Position numbers and translations under genes: made by a program. Below are positions 8,538-16,769 of a stretch of DNA of 64,000 bases, piece by piece. Within the stretch, counting starts at the first letter, position 1. Every line of letters begins with the position of its first letter. Below the pieces are notes generated by a model, which did not search any database, was not told the origin of the DNA, and was given only the letters and a program-made list of their open reading frames with translations. This DNA is from Hallerella sp964587155 (GTDB lineage Bacteria; Fibrobacterota; Fibrobacteria; Fibrobacterales; Fibrobacteraceae): assembly GCA_964587155.1 (NCBI GenBank), contig CAZPKF010000002.1, positions 62,001 through 126,000 of the forward strand. The letters are read 5' to 3'.

Positions 8538-10223
8538 ATGAAACTTTCCCAGTTTTTTTTCACTACGCTCCGCGAAACGCCGAGCGACGCGACCATGCCC
8601 AGCCACATCTTTTTGATGCGCGGTGGTTACATCAAACCTCTCTCTACCGGAATTTTCAGCTACTTGCCCATGGGATTCCGCGTCCTCAAAAAAATTGAAA
8701 ATCTGATTCGCGAAGAAATCAACGCCATTGGGGGAATCGAAGTCGATTTGCCCGTTGTGCAGACGGCAGAACTTTGGAGTGAGTCGGGCCGTTACACGGC
8801 GATTGGCGAAGAACTTCTTCGCTTTAAGGACCGGAACAATCACAACATGGTTTTGGCGATGACTCATGAAGAGGCGATGACAGACCTTGTCCGCTATGTC
8901 GTATCGAGTTACAAGCAATTGCCGTTTATGCTTTACCAGTTCAAAACGAAATACCGCGACGAAGCCCGTGCGCGGGGTGGACTTATCCGCGTTCGTGAAT
9001 TTTTGATGAAAGACGGTTACAGTTTCCACACTTCGCAAGAAGATTTGGATAAGCATTACGAATTGGAATACAAAGCGTATCAGAGAATTTTCCGCAAAGT
9101 GGGCATTGAACCTGTCATCGTGCAATCCGACACGGGCATTATGGGCGGCAAGGTTGCGCATGAATTTATGCTCGACACGCCCAACGGAGAAGATTATTTG
9201 ATTCTTTGCAAACATTGCGGATATCAGGCTAATCGAGAAATCGCTACGTTCGAACGCGAACCTTATCAGGGAAACGCAGAAGCGGCTTTGGAAAAAGTGG
9301 AAACTCCGCATGCTTCGACAATTGAAGAACTCTGCGAATTTTTGAAAGTGAAACCGCAAGCGACAGCCAAATGTGTCTTCTTTGACTTTGGCGGAAAGCT
9401 GGTCACCTGCCTTGTACCCGGAAATTTGGATGTCTCCGAAATCAAACTTCACAATCTCCTCAAAGCCAAGGAACTTTATCCCGCCGAAGATTCCCTGATC
9501 GAAAAGTGTGGCATGGTTCCGGGATTTGCAAGCCCCATCGGGGCGCACGATACAATGGTCATCGTGGACTCAGCCCTTGAAAATTCTTGGGATCTTGTCG
9601 TCGGAGCGAATGAAAAGGGCTTCCATTATCTTCATTGCAATCCGAAGCGCGATTTGAAAAATTATCAGGTGGCAGACATTGCCGAAGCGGAAGGTGGCTG
9701 CAAATGCCCCCAATGCGGCGAGCCGCTTTCAGAAACCCGAGGCATTGAACTGGGGAACATATTCAAATTGGGTACCAAGTTTTCAAACAGCATGGGTGCG
9801 ACGTTCCTTACGCCCGAAGGCAAAAGTGAACCGATTGTCATGGGCTGCTATGGGATTGGAGTCGGGCGCCTTATGGCATCCGTCGTGGAAAACAGTCACG
9901 ATGAATTTGGCCCGATTTGGCCCAAAAGCATTGCACCGTTCCATGTAGAAATTGTGAATATCACCAAAGACGAGGATGTCGCGAATAAATTGGAAAAAGA
10001 ACTTTCCGACGCGGGATTTGAAGTCTTGGTCGATGACCGTGACGAACGGGCTGGCGTAAAATTCAAGGATGCGGACCTTTGGGGGATTCCCGTGCGCATT
10101 GCTCTTGGGAAAAAAGGCCTTGCCAATGGTCAGGTGGAATGGAAGTTACGCTCCGAAAAGGAAATGACGATGGTCAATCTTTCGGATGTTGTTTCTAAAG
10201 TTCGAGAATTTTACGCAGAATAA
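8538..10223 (+). CDS. proS: Prolyl-tRNA synthetase (bacterial type, with editing insertion)
   Basis: 561 residues counted from the ATG at 8538 (MKLSQFFF), which matches the usual family start; an ATG nine bases earlier is also possible. It charges tRNA-Pro. Class II motif 1 is around GFRVLKKIENLIREE, motif 2 around TKYRDEARARGGLIRVREF, motif 3 at MGCYGIGVGRLMASVVE. Between motifs 2 and 3 lies the INS-type insertion (about residues 230-380) that hydrolyses misacylated Ala-tRNA-Pro, including IGAHDTMVIVD. A CxxC pair (CKCPQC) precedes motif 3. The C-terminal anticodon-binding domain has DDRDERAGVKFKDADL. Followed by a strong terminator. Confidence 0.95.
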   Translation: MKLSQFFFTTLRETPSDATMPSHIFLMRGGYIKPLSTGIFSYLPMGFRVLKKIENLIREEINAIGGIEVDLPVVQTAELWSESGRYTAIGEELLRFKDRNNHNMVLAMTHEEAMTDLVRYVVSSYKQLPFMLYQFKTKYRDEARARGGLIRVREFLMKDGYSFHTSQEDLDKHYELEYKAYQRIFRKVGIEPVIVQSDTGIMGGKVAHEFMLDTPNGEDYLILCKHCGYQANREIATFEREPYQGNAEAALEKVETPHASTIEELCEFLKVKPQATAKCVFFDFGGKLVTCLVPGNLDVSEIKLHNLLKAKELYPAEDSLIEKCGMVPGFASPIGAHDTMVIVDSALENSWDLVVGANEKGFHYLHCNPKRDLKNYQVADIAEAEGGCKCPQCGEPLSETRGIELGNIFKLGTKFSNSMGATFLTPEGKSEPIVMGCYGIGVGRLMASVVENSHDEFGPIWPKSIAPFHVEIVNITKDEDVANKLEKELSDAGFEVLVDDRDERAGVKFKDADLWGIPVRIALGKKGLANGQVEWKLRSEKEMTMVNLSDVVSKVREFYAE

Positions 10224-10240
10224 AATTCAATAAAAAATAG

Positions 10241-10268
10241 AAGCGTCCCTTTTCAAGGGACGCTTTTT
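10241..10268 (+). terminator. Bidirectional terminator between proS and holA
   Basis: Perfect 11-bp stem AAGCGTCCCTT/AAGGGACGCTT with a three-base loop, T5 on the plus side, and a T-rich tract on the minus side (CTATTTTTTATT), so it can end both convergent genes. Confidence 0.85.
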
Positions 10269-10279
10269 GATTTCAACAG

Positions 10280-11245
10280 TTATCGAACGACCAATGCGGC
10301 GAGGGACAGTTCTAAGCCCATCCGGCTGTCGCAAATGCCGTTTTTGATGTCGCTGTCGAGTTCTCCCAAACGTTTGATGATGCGGCAAAGAAGTTTGATT
10401 GGCCAATTCATCGCTTTGCGCGGTTCTGCATTTTTTTCAAAGAGCCATGCGTTAGCGCCGAGGGCTTGGGCGATTTCTTTGACGGGCATTTTCTGTTCTA
10501 GCATGGTCCGGATGTGGAGAAGCCGCACGGCATAAGATTCGAGGGCAGAAATGATTTGAACGCCTTCAACCCCGGAATCCAAAAGTTCGCGTAATTTTTT
10601 CACATAGGCGACGGAATCGCGGTTCCCGAAAGAGTCGCGAATTTCAAAAGCGGCGATTTCGCGTTGGGGAGCTATCATCAGCTTCGCTTGGGCGTGAGAA
10701 ATGATTTTTCCCTGAGGATCCAACAGCAGAATTTTCTTGAGTTCGGCATCGATTAGCGCTTGATTTGTTCCCAGTGCGTTTGCAACGTATTCGGCAGCAA
10801 GCGGTTCAATGCGCCGTCCCAAATCGGTTTCGCAATGCAATGTTACCCATTTTGCCATTTCGTAATCGCGGGGCGATTTGCATTCCTTGATTTTGGCGAT
10901 TTCGTGTAGGGATTTGTAGAGCTTGCTTGTCTTGAGCAGTTTTTCAAAGTCCAACAACAAGTTTGCATTTGGCTTTGTCTTGAACCAGGCTTCCAAGGCT
11001 GCGGAATCATCCGATTTGAGAGCTTCCGCATTGCGGACGACTACGGCTTGCTCGGCGGCGAACAAAGAACAGGAATCGCAAGATTCTATCACGACATCTG
11101 CGACAGAGGGAATGTTCGAATCGTTTGCAAAAACGATTTTGCGCGCCAGGGAATCGTCTTTGCGGTCGCCAAGGGTCTTTTCCAAAAATTGACCAATCAG
11201 ACGCTCTTTTTCGAATTCGCTGTCTCCGATCAGGACGACTATCAT
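10280..11245 (-). CDS. holA: DNA polymerase III, delta subunit
   Basis: 321 residues, normal for the clamp-loader delta subunit, which opens the beta ring. The N-terminus reads MIVVLIGDSEFEKERLI, the usual strand-loop that in delta is a decayed P-loop; no Walker A lysine-threonine is present, as expected. Recognisable family regions include VVIESCDSCSLFAAEQAVVVRNAE, the lid-domain IEPLAAEYVANALGTNQALIDAELKKI, and the C-terminal collar helices SALESYAVRLLHIRTML and KRLGELDSDIKNG. Identification rests on overall pattern, since delta is poorly conserved. It follows greA by 12 bases and is probably co-transcribed with it. Confidence 0.85.
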   Translation of the reverse strand: MIVVLIGDSEFEKERLIGQFLEKTLGDRKDDSLARKIVFANDSNIPSVADVVIESCDSCSLFAAEQAVVVRNAEALKSDDSAALEAWFKTKPNANLLLDFEKLLKTSKLYKSLHEIAKIKECKSPRDYEMAKWVTLHCETDLGRRIEPLAAEYVANALGTNQALIDAELKKILLLDPQGKIISHAQAKLMIAPQREIAAFEIRDSFGNRDSVAYVKKLRELLDSGVEGVQIISALESYAVRLLHIRTMLEQKMPVKEIAQALGANAWLFEKNAEPRKAMNWPIKLLCRIIKRLGELDSDIKNGICDSRMGLELSLAALVVR

Positions 11246-11257
11246 GGCGTTCGCCTT

Positions 11258-11725
11258 TTATTGGACATCCAAAATTTCGAAAAGATTTTTTCCTTTCGGC
11301 GTGATGACTTCGGCTACTTCACCCTTCTTTTTCCCAAGAAGCGCTTTGCCGATGGGGCTTGTGAAGCTGATTTTTCCATTGATGGCGTCAACGCCTTCTG
11401 GGGAAACAATCATATATGTGATTTCCCGGTTCGTCTTTTTATTCAGAAGTTTAACCGTTGCGCCGAATTTGATTTCTCCGCCTTTGCTTGCATCGTACTT
11501 GATAATGACTGCGCGGGCTACGCGGTCTTCGAGATAATTGATGCGGGATTCGATTTCGCCTTGGCGGTCTTTTGCTGCGTGATAGGCAAAATTTTCGCTC
11601 AAGTCGCCTTGGGCGCGGGCTTCGGCGATTTCGTCAATGATTTTTGGGCGTTCCACTTTTTTCAAATGGTCCAATTCTTGCTTGAGCTGATCGTAGGTTT
11701 CTTGAGTAACGGGTATATTGTCCAT
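11258..11725 (-). CDS. greA: Transcription elongation factor GreA
   Basis: 155 residues, the standard length. The N-terminal coiled coil carries VTQETYDQLKQELDHLKK and, at its tip, the acidic catalytic pair within EARAQGDLSENFAYHAAKD that stimulates transcript cleavage by backtracked RNA polymerase. The C-terminal FKBP-like domain has YMIVSPEGVDAINGKISFTS and PIGKALLGKKKGE. No Shine-Dalgarno is visible; a TATATT box lies at 11739-11734, eight bases before the ATG, so the leader would be only one or two bases. Head of a probable greA-holA unit. Confidence 0.95.
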   Translation of the reverse strand: MDNIPVTQETYDQLKQELDHLKKVERPKIIDEIAEARAQGDLSENFAYHAAKDRQGEIESRINYLEDRVARAVIIKYDASKGGEIKFGATVKLLNKKTNREITYMIVSPEGVDAINGKISFTSPIGKALLGKKKGEVAEVITPKGKNLFEILDVQ

Positions 11726-11944
11726 ATTGGGATAATATAAAATTTTCGAATAACTTTGACGATTTGTCTTTTTCGGGGAGGTTGATTCGGAGGTTTGTTG
11801 GGGATTTTAAGGGAACCTGCGCAAGAGGCTTGGGCAAAAGCGGAAGAGGGCGAGAGTCTTTTGGGAATATGGGAAACGTACAAAAAAGAACGTAAAATTA
11901 GTTAGATTTGGACAACGACAATTCAAGTCAAAGGAAGACTCTCT

Positions 11945-13159
11945 ATGCTGAATATTCGGAAAAATGGCGGTGTCTGCACCCCGAAAGGATTTACCGCATC
12001 TGCTTATACGGCGGGAATTAAAGCTAGCGGAAAGCCGGATATGGCTCTTCTCAAAAGTGAAAAATCGGCCCGGTGTTTTGCCGTGTTCACCACGAATAAG
12101 GTGAAGGCTGCTCCGGTACTTTACGACAAATCCATTTTGGAACATGCGCATTTTGCTTCGGCGGTGATTGTCAACAGCGGAAACGCCAATGCGTGCACAG
12201 GGCCTCAGGGCCTTGCCGACAGCGAACGGACAGCGGCTCTTGTCGAAGAGCAGCTGGGACTTGCCCCTAAAAGCGTTCTGGTGTGCAGTACGGGAGTTAT
12301 CGGGCATCCGATGCCGATGGATAAAGTCGAAGCGGCCATTCCGCATTTGGTGAAAAATCTTCACAACAAGGAACAAGCCTCGACGGAATTTGGAACGGCC
12401 ATTCTCACCACGGATCGCGTTCTTAAATCATTGGCGGTAGACGTGGAAACTTCGCAGGGAGTTGTTTCGGTTGGCGGTTGCTGCAAGGGCAGCGGCATGA
12501 TTCATCCGAATATGGCGACGATGCTTGCTTTTATCACCACGGACTTGGGATTGCCCTTGGACTTTTTTGCCGAATTCCGCGCAGATGTTTCGGACTCCTT
12601 CAACGCAATTACAGTGGATGGGGACACGAGTACAAATGATACGTGCATTTTGCTTGCGAATGAGGCTTCAGGAATCCGGTACGAGAACCTTTCCTTGACG
12701 GAAAAAGCGGAATTCCGCAAAGCCCTCATGATGGTGATGAAGGAATTGGCAAAAGATATTGCCCGCGATGGGGAAGGTTCGACCAAATTTATTGAAATTC
12801 GCGTGGAAAGGGCGGAAAGTCATGCCGATGCGTTGAAAATGGCGCGGTACATTGGCACAAGCAATTTGGCAAAATGTGCTATGTTCGGAGAAGATCCCAA
12901 CTGGGGACGTATTCTTTCTAGTGCAGGATCGAGCGGTGCGAATATGGTAGCCGACCAGACCGATCTTTATTTTGGTGACGTTCAGGTTCTTGCGGCGGGC
13001 CGTCCGGTGGATTGCGACCGTGAAAAATTGGAAGCCGTTGTAAAACAGAAAGAATATACGATTCGAGTCGTGCTGAATATCGGTGAGGCTGGCGCGTCTG
13101 CCTATACTTGCGATTTGAGTTACGAATACGTCAAAATCAACGCTGAGTACACGACGTAA
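11945..13159 (+). CDS. argJ: Glutamate N-acetyltransferase / amino-acid acetyltransferase
   Basis: 404 residues. ArgJ transfers acetyl from N-acetylornithine to glutamate in the cyclic arginine pathway and, in bifunctional forms, also uses acetyl-CoA. The self-cleavage site is plain: GMIHPNMATMLAFI (about residues 180-195), where the Thr after ALA/ATM becomes the nucleophile of the beta chain. Other conserved stretches are NSGNANACTGPQGL, VCSTGVIGHPMPMDKV, TVDGDTSTNDT and FGEDPNWGRI. Starts with AAAGGAAG upstream. Its last 23 bases overlap the end of the convergent mtaB gene. No other arginine gene is in the window. Confidence 0.95.
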   Translation: MLNIRKNGGVCTPKGFTASAYTAGIKASGKPDMALLKSEKSARCFAVFTTNKVKAAPVLYDKSILEHAHFASAVIVNSGNANACTGPQGLADSERTAALVEEQLGLAPKSVLVCSTGVIGHPMPMDKVEAAIPHLVKNLHNKEQASTEFGTAILTTDRVLKSLAVDVETSQGVVSVGGCCKGSGMIHPNMATMLAFITTDLGLPLDFFAEFRADVSDSFNAITVDGDTSTNDTCILLANEASGIRYENLSLTEKAEFRKALMMVMKELAKDIARDGEGSTKFIEIRVERAESHADALKMARYIGTSNLAKCAMFGEDPNWGRILSSAGSSGANMVADQTDLYFGDVQVLAAGRPVDCDREKLEAVVKQKEYTIRVVLNIGEAGASAYTCDLSYEYVKINAEYTT

Positions 13160-14441
13160 CGGATTCGGTTAGAGGTTCGCCCAGCAGGGCGAACGTTTCG
13201 GCGTTGAAAATACGCACGTCAAGGATCTGACCGATAGGAAAATTTCCTTGGAGAGCCACGGGCCTGTAAGCGTCGTCGCGGGCGATAGTCGTTCCCGGAC
13301 GGGAACCGGGCTTTTCGATGGAAACACGTTCCTCTTTGCCTATGCACGAACGGTTGTTTTCCAGTGCGATTTGTTGAAAAAGGTATGACAGTTCCGCTGA
13401 GCGCGCATGGCGCTCTTCTTTCGGAATGCGATTCCGAAAGGCGAAGGCCTTGGTGCCTTCGCGCGGAACAAACCGTGTAATATTGCAAATGGAAGGGCGG
13501 ACGGATTTCAGCAGTTCAAGACTTTCTTCGAAATCTTTCCGAGTTTCGCCGGGGAATGCAACGATGATGTCGGTTCCCAAAGTCAAGTCGGGGAATTTTC
13601 CGCGGAACGCTTCGGCGATTTTAAAAAAATCGGCGCAGGAATGCCGTCGGTTCATTTCGCGCAAAATACGGTCACTGCCGCTTTGTACGGGAATGTGTAC
13701 AAATTTGTACAAATGTTCGTCTTCAAAAGTATCGAGCAAATCGTCCAGATAGCGCAGGGCGTGTCGCGGGTTTCCCATGCCCAGTCGAATCCGGTAATCC
13801 CCTGGAACGCGGGTAACGATGCGTTGCAGCAATTCTGCCAAGTTGGTGTGCAAATCAAATCCGTAACAGCTTGTATCTTGACCGGTCAGAAAAATTTCCT
13901 TTGCACCGTGCTCCACTTTTTGGGCGACCCGCCGGATGATGAATTCGGGGTTGGCACTTTTCAAAGTGCCCTTGACAAGTCTTGTGGAACAGTAACTGCA
14001 AGAGTCCAAGCAGCCTTCTTCGATGTTGACTATGCCTACACCCGCATGGCTGGAGAGCGTTTGTAGCGAGTCGTAGCGTTTTTCGGGCAAATTCAAATGA
14101 TGTAAAAATTCGGCAAAGGCACTTTCGCTTTGATGTGCATCTTTTGGACCGAACAGAAAATCGGGATATAAAGTGGAAAGGGCCCGTTTTAAATCATCCG
14201 TAGCGCATCCCGTCACCCAGACAGGCACTTGAGAAAATTGCGCCCGAATTTTCTTGGCGAGTTTAGTCGCACTGGAAATCCCTTTTACAGTGCAGGCGTT
14301 CAATACGATGGCGTCTGGAGTTTCCGAAGGCATTTCAAAGGAAACTTGAAAACCTTCTTTGGCGAAGCGTTCTCCGATTTCTTCGCCATCGCCGAAATTG
14401 GCTGCGCATCCTTCGCTGAGAACGGCTACTTTTCGATGCAT
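13137..14441 (-). CDS. mtaB: tRNA t6A37 methylthiotransferase, MtaB type
   Basis: 434 residues from the ATG at 14441 (MHRKVAVLSEGCAAN), preceded by GGAG; a longer frame start adds an implausible basic tail. Plan: N-terminal UPF0004 domain with three cluster cysteines (GCAAN, NACTVKG, TGCATDD), radical SAM core with GCLDSCSYCSTR (about residues 138-146), C-terminal TRAM-like domain. It converts t6A37 to ms2t6A37 in tRNAs reading ANN codons. The core (TGQDTSCYG, IRLGMGNPRH, FVHIPVQSGSD, TDIIVAFPGE) resembles the archaeal/eukaryotic CDKAL1 branch more than typical bacterial MtaB; this is from memory of the families and needs a tree. Its start overlaps the SpoIID-like gene by 16 bases. Confidence 0.85.
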   Translation of the reverse strand: MHRKVAVLSEGCAANFGDGEEIGERFAKEGFQVSFEMPSETPDAIVLNACTVKGISSATKLAKKIRAQFSQVPVWVTGCATDDLKRALSTLYPDFLFGPKDAHQSESAFAEFLHHLNLPEKRYDSLQTLSSHAGVGIVNIEEGCLDSCSYCSTRLVKGTLKSANPEFIIRRVAQKVEHGAKEIFLTGQDTSCYGFDLHTNLAELLQRIVTRVPGDYRIRLGMGNPRHALRYLDDLLDTFEDEHLYKFVHIPVQSGSDRILREMNRRHSCADFFKIAEAFRGKFPDLTLGTDIIVAFPGETRKDFEESLELLKSVRPSICNITRFVPREGTKAFAFRNRIPKEERHARSAELSYLFQQIALENNRSCIGKEERVSIEKPGSRPGTTIARDDAYRPVALQGNFPIGQILDVRIFNAETFALLGEPLTESVTSCTQR

Positions 14442-15799
14442 TGAAGAGCTGCTCCGGGGTAATAGGCTTCGAGAATTTCTTTGAAGCTTTGCCCCGCTTT
14501 GGCTCGGGCGCGGGCGCCCATTTGGCACATTCCGATTCCATGGCCAAATCCCGAACCGTCTAGCACCCAGACTTTTCCGTTCTTAGAAATGTCAAATTGG
14601 GCAGAGGGGAGAATCTTGGAACCCTCTTTGAAGAGCCAACGGACACGGTCGCCTTTTACGGTAAATAGTCCTTTGTCGGTCAAAACTTCAAGTTCATCTA
14701 TACGTCCACCGGGAAATTTTGATTTGATTTCCAGTTGTTGAATTCCATTGAATTCTGCTTTTCCGCTGGCCCGGGCTTCTTTGAAATTTTTTTGGAACAG
14801 GGAAACCAATTCTTTTTCGTTGAAAACTTTTTTCCACGAAGAATAAGAACTTGCCGCACACCATGCCGTGTCGTCGTTTTTCATGTCGCTCTGGCTTTTC
14901 AGGTAGGTCACGGGAGCAAGTCCCCAAACTTCGACGCCTTCTGTATGGCCGCCGCAGGTGGAATGGTAATATGCTTCGATGAAGTTGCCATCATGCGAAA
15001 GAACGATTCCCCTTGTGGAATCAATCGCTGCGCTGGGGAGGGGGGATTCGCCTTCGCTGCCATTGTAAACTTGATCCTGGACGGTTGCGTAAACGTCAAA
15101 ACCCAAGGAAGCGCGGGAATTGTAATGCCTGTATGCGTAAGTTCTGGCGGCGACCGCTTGAACTTTGAGCGCTTCGAACATGGACTCGTCCAATTTCCCA
15201 ATTTCATGGGGAACGACACCTTTCAGATAATCTTCAACCGGGAGAACGTTGATGACGTTCAGTTTTCCAGATACGTTTACGGCAAGCATCTTTCCGCGAT
15301 ATTCCTTGCCACTGACAGACAAGCGGTTTTCGTCGGCGGGAAAAATCCAGATAGAGTCTGATTTGTCGTCTAAAAATTGAACGCGGACACCTTTGGCGGA
15401 AAGCTTGATGGTTCCTGATTGAATTTTTCCTTGGGAAGAATCCGCCGTGGGGGCGACTATGTAATTTTTCCCGGAAATCTCCGCAGAGGATTTTCCAACG
15501 AGAATGCCCACGCGAAAATCTCTTTTGAGGTTTTCGGGCAAAGCCATTGAGGGAATATCCTTGTCGTTCGACGTCGTAAGAATCGCTTCGGCTGCATTTT
15601 CTTCGACAGGGGCTGGAGCAATTGGAACAAACGCAACCGAATCCGCTGAGGAAGAGCTTTCGACCCAAACGGCGGATGAGGAGCTGGAAACGGCTACCGA
15701 AGAAGATAGGGTGTCTTCGGGCGGGTCCGTCACCAGCGGCGGGAGCGGTGCACAGCTGACTAGTCCCATTGAAAAAAACAGCAGCGGAAGACGCTTCAT
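14426..15799 (-). CDS. SpoIID/LytB-domain lipoprotein
   Basis: 457 residues. A lipoprotein signal ends GLVSC-A (Cys about residue 16), followed by a Ser-rich linker (SSSVAVSSSSSAVW). The SpoIID domain (about residues 185-420) has NVLPVEDYLKGVVPHEIG, EALKVQAVAARTYAYRHY, YNGSEGE, YYHSTCGGHTEGVE and the C-terminal GSGFGHGIGMCQMGARARA. In sporulating bacteria SpoIID cuts glycan strands after amidase action; in Gram-negatives such proteins probably act on denuded peptidoglycan during division. Overlaps def by four bases (ATGA), so it is translationally coupled to yajC-def. Confidence 0.9.
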   Translation of the reverse strand: MKRLPLLFFSMGLVSCAPLPPLVTDPPEDTLSSSVAVSSSSSAVWVESSSSADSVAFVPIAPAPVEENAAEAILTTSNDKDIPSMALPENLKRDFRVGILVGKSSAEISGKNYIVAPTADSSQGKIQSGTIKLSAKGVRVQFLDDKSDSIWIFPADENRLSVSGKEYRGKMLAVNVSGKLNVINVLPVEDYLKGVVPHEIGKLDESMFEALKVQAVAARTYAYRHYNSRASLGFDVYATVQDQVYNGSEGESPLPSAAIDSTRGIVLSHDGNFIEAYYHSTCGGHTEGVEVWGLAPVTYLKSQSDMKNDDTAWCAASSYSSWKKVFNEKELVSLFQKNFKEARASGKAEFNGIQQLEIKSKFPGGRIDELEVLTDKGLFTVKGDRVRWLFKEGSKILPSAQFDISKNGKVWVLDGSGFGHGIGMCQMGARARAKAGQSFKEILEAYYPGAALQCIEK

Positions 15800-16341
15800 T
15801 TTTTGTTGCCGGCCTTTTTCTTTTCTTTTTTGACCATGTCGCGGAGTCGGGAACGATTGATTTCACGGTCTGCGGTAGAAATCACGTCGACGAAAAGTTT
15901 GCCGTCCAGGTGGTCCGCTTCGTGTTGGAAGCAGCGGCACAAGAGGCCTTCAACGTTGTGTTCTTCAACGGTCTGTCCGTTTTCGTCCATGTAGCGGAAC
16001 CAGATTTTCCCGGGGCGGTTGACGTTGCAGAAAACATCGGGAACGGAAAGGCATCCTTCGTCGTAAGGAACGTCTTCTGAATCGGGTTCGGCCCCCCACT
16101 CTGGGTTGAAGATAATGCGCGGAGCGGGAGTTTCATCTTCATCGGGACGTGCCGGGTCAATGACGACCAAACGCACATTTTCTCCGACTTGTGGTGCCGC
16201 CAAACCGACTCCACCGGCATCGTACATGGTTTCCAACATGTTGCGGGCCAGTTCGACTAATTCGGGAGTCACCTGTTCAACGCGCTTGCATTGCGTGCGC
16301 AAAACAGGATTTCCGTAAATTTTGATATCTAAAATGGCCAT
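15796..16341 (-). CDS. def: Peptide deformylase
   Basis: 181 residues. Removes the formyl group from nascent N-terminal methionine using Fe2+. All three motifs are present: GGVGLAAPQVG (about residue 42), EGCLSVPDVF with the metal-binding Cys, and QHEADHLDGKLFVD with the two metal His and catalytic Glu (HExxH form). The Lys/Arg-rich tail (KKEKKKAGNKK) is longer than in E. coli. The gene is immediately downstream of yajC (no gap) and overlaps the SpoIID-like start. Confidence 0.95.
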   Translation of the reverse strand: MAILDIKIYGNPVLRTQCKRVEQVTPELVELARNMLETMYDAGGVGLAAPQVGENVRLVVIDPARPDEDETPAPRIIFNPEWGAEPDSEDVPYDEGCLSVPDVFCNVNRPGKIWFRYMDENGQTVEEHNVEGLLCRCFQHEADHLDGKLFVDVISTADREINRSRLRDMVKKEKKKAGNKK

Positions 16342-16716
16342 TTACTTTGCCGCTTTCTTTTCGTCGGCCTTGGGGGCTTCCGGGTTGATGACGCGGAGGA
16401 TGGCGGCCTGTTCGAAGTCCAACTTGGTGTCGTTTCCGGTTTTGACCGTAACGATGGTTCCTTCGATGGCGAAAACCGTGCCGATGATTCCTGCCGAAGT
16501 CAAAACCTGATCGCCCTTTTTAAGAGCCTTGCGCATTTCGTCAAGTTTCTTCATTTCTTTCTGCTTGGGACGGATAAAGAAAAGCCACATAACGACGAAC
16601 ATCAGAATGAACGGAAGGAACATGCTGATGGCAGATCCTTGCTGGGGAGTTTGTTGTGCTCCGTCAGCAAAAGCGGATGCGGCAAGGGCGAGAGTCATGA
16701 GGAGGGAATACTTCAT
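16342..16716 (-). CDS. yajC: Preprotein translocase accessory subunit YajC
   Basis: 124 residues. YajC sits with SecDF in the inner membrane. The core is recognisable: transmembrane FLPFILMFVVMWLFFIRPKQKE followed by DEMRKALKKGDQVLTSAGIIG and a small beta domain. Unusually, the membrane helix is preceded by about 20 residues with a signal-peptide shape (MKYSLLMTLALAASAFADG). The helix is then about 30 residues from the N-terminus, not at it. Start supported by AAAGGA upstream, and a TAAATT -10-like box lies near 16750. secD and secF are not adjacent. Confidence 0.9.
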   Translation of the reverse strand: MKYSLLMTLALAASAFADGAQQTPQQGSAISMFLPFILMFVVMWLFFIRPKQKEMKKLDEMRKALKKGDQVLTSAGIIGTVFAIEGTIVTVKTGNDTKLDFEQAAILRVINPEAPKADEKKAAK

Positions 16717-16769
16717 AAAAATCCTTTGGTAGAAATGATGCGAGGTAATTTAGAAATTTCTGCGGGAAG

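Noticed and set aside
8490..9548. 352-codon minus-strand frame across proS
   Set aside because: Antisense shadow of a clear aminoacyl-tRNA synthetase gene.
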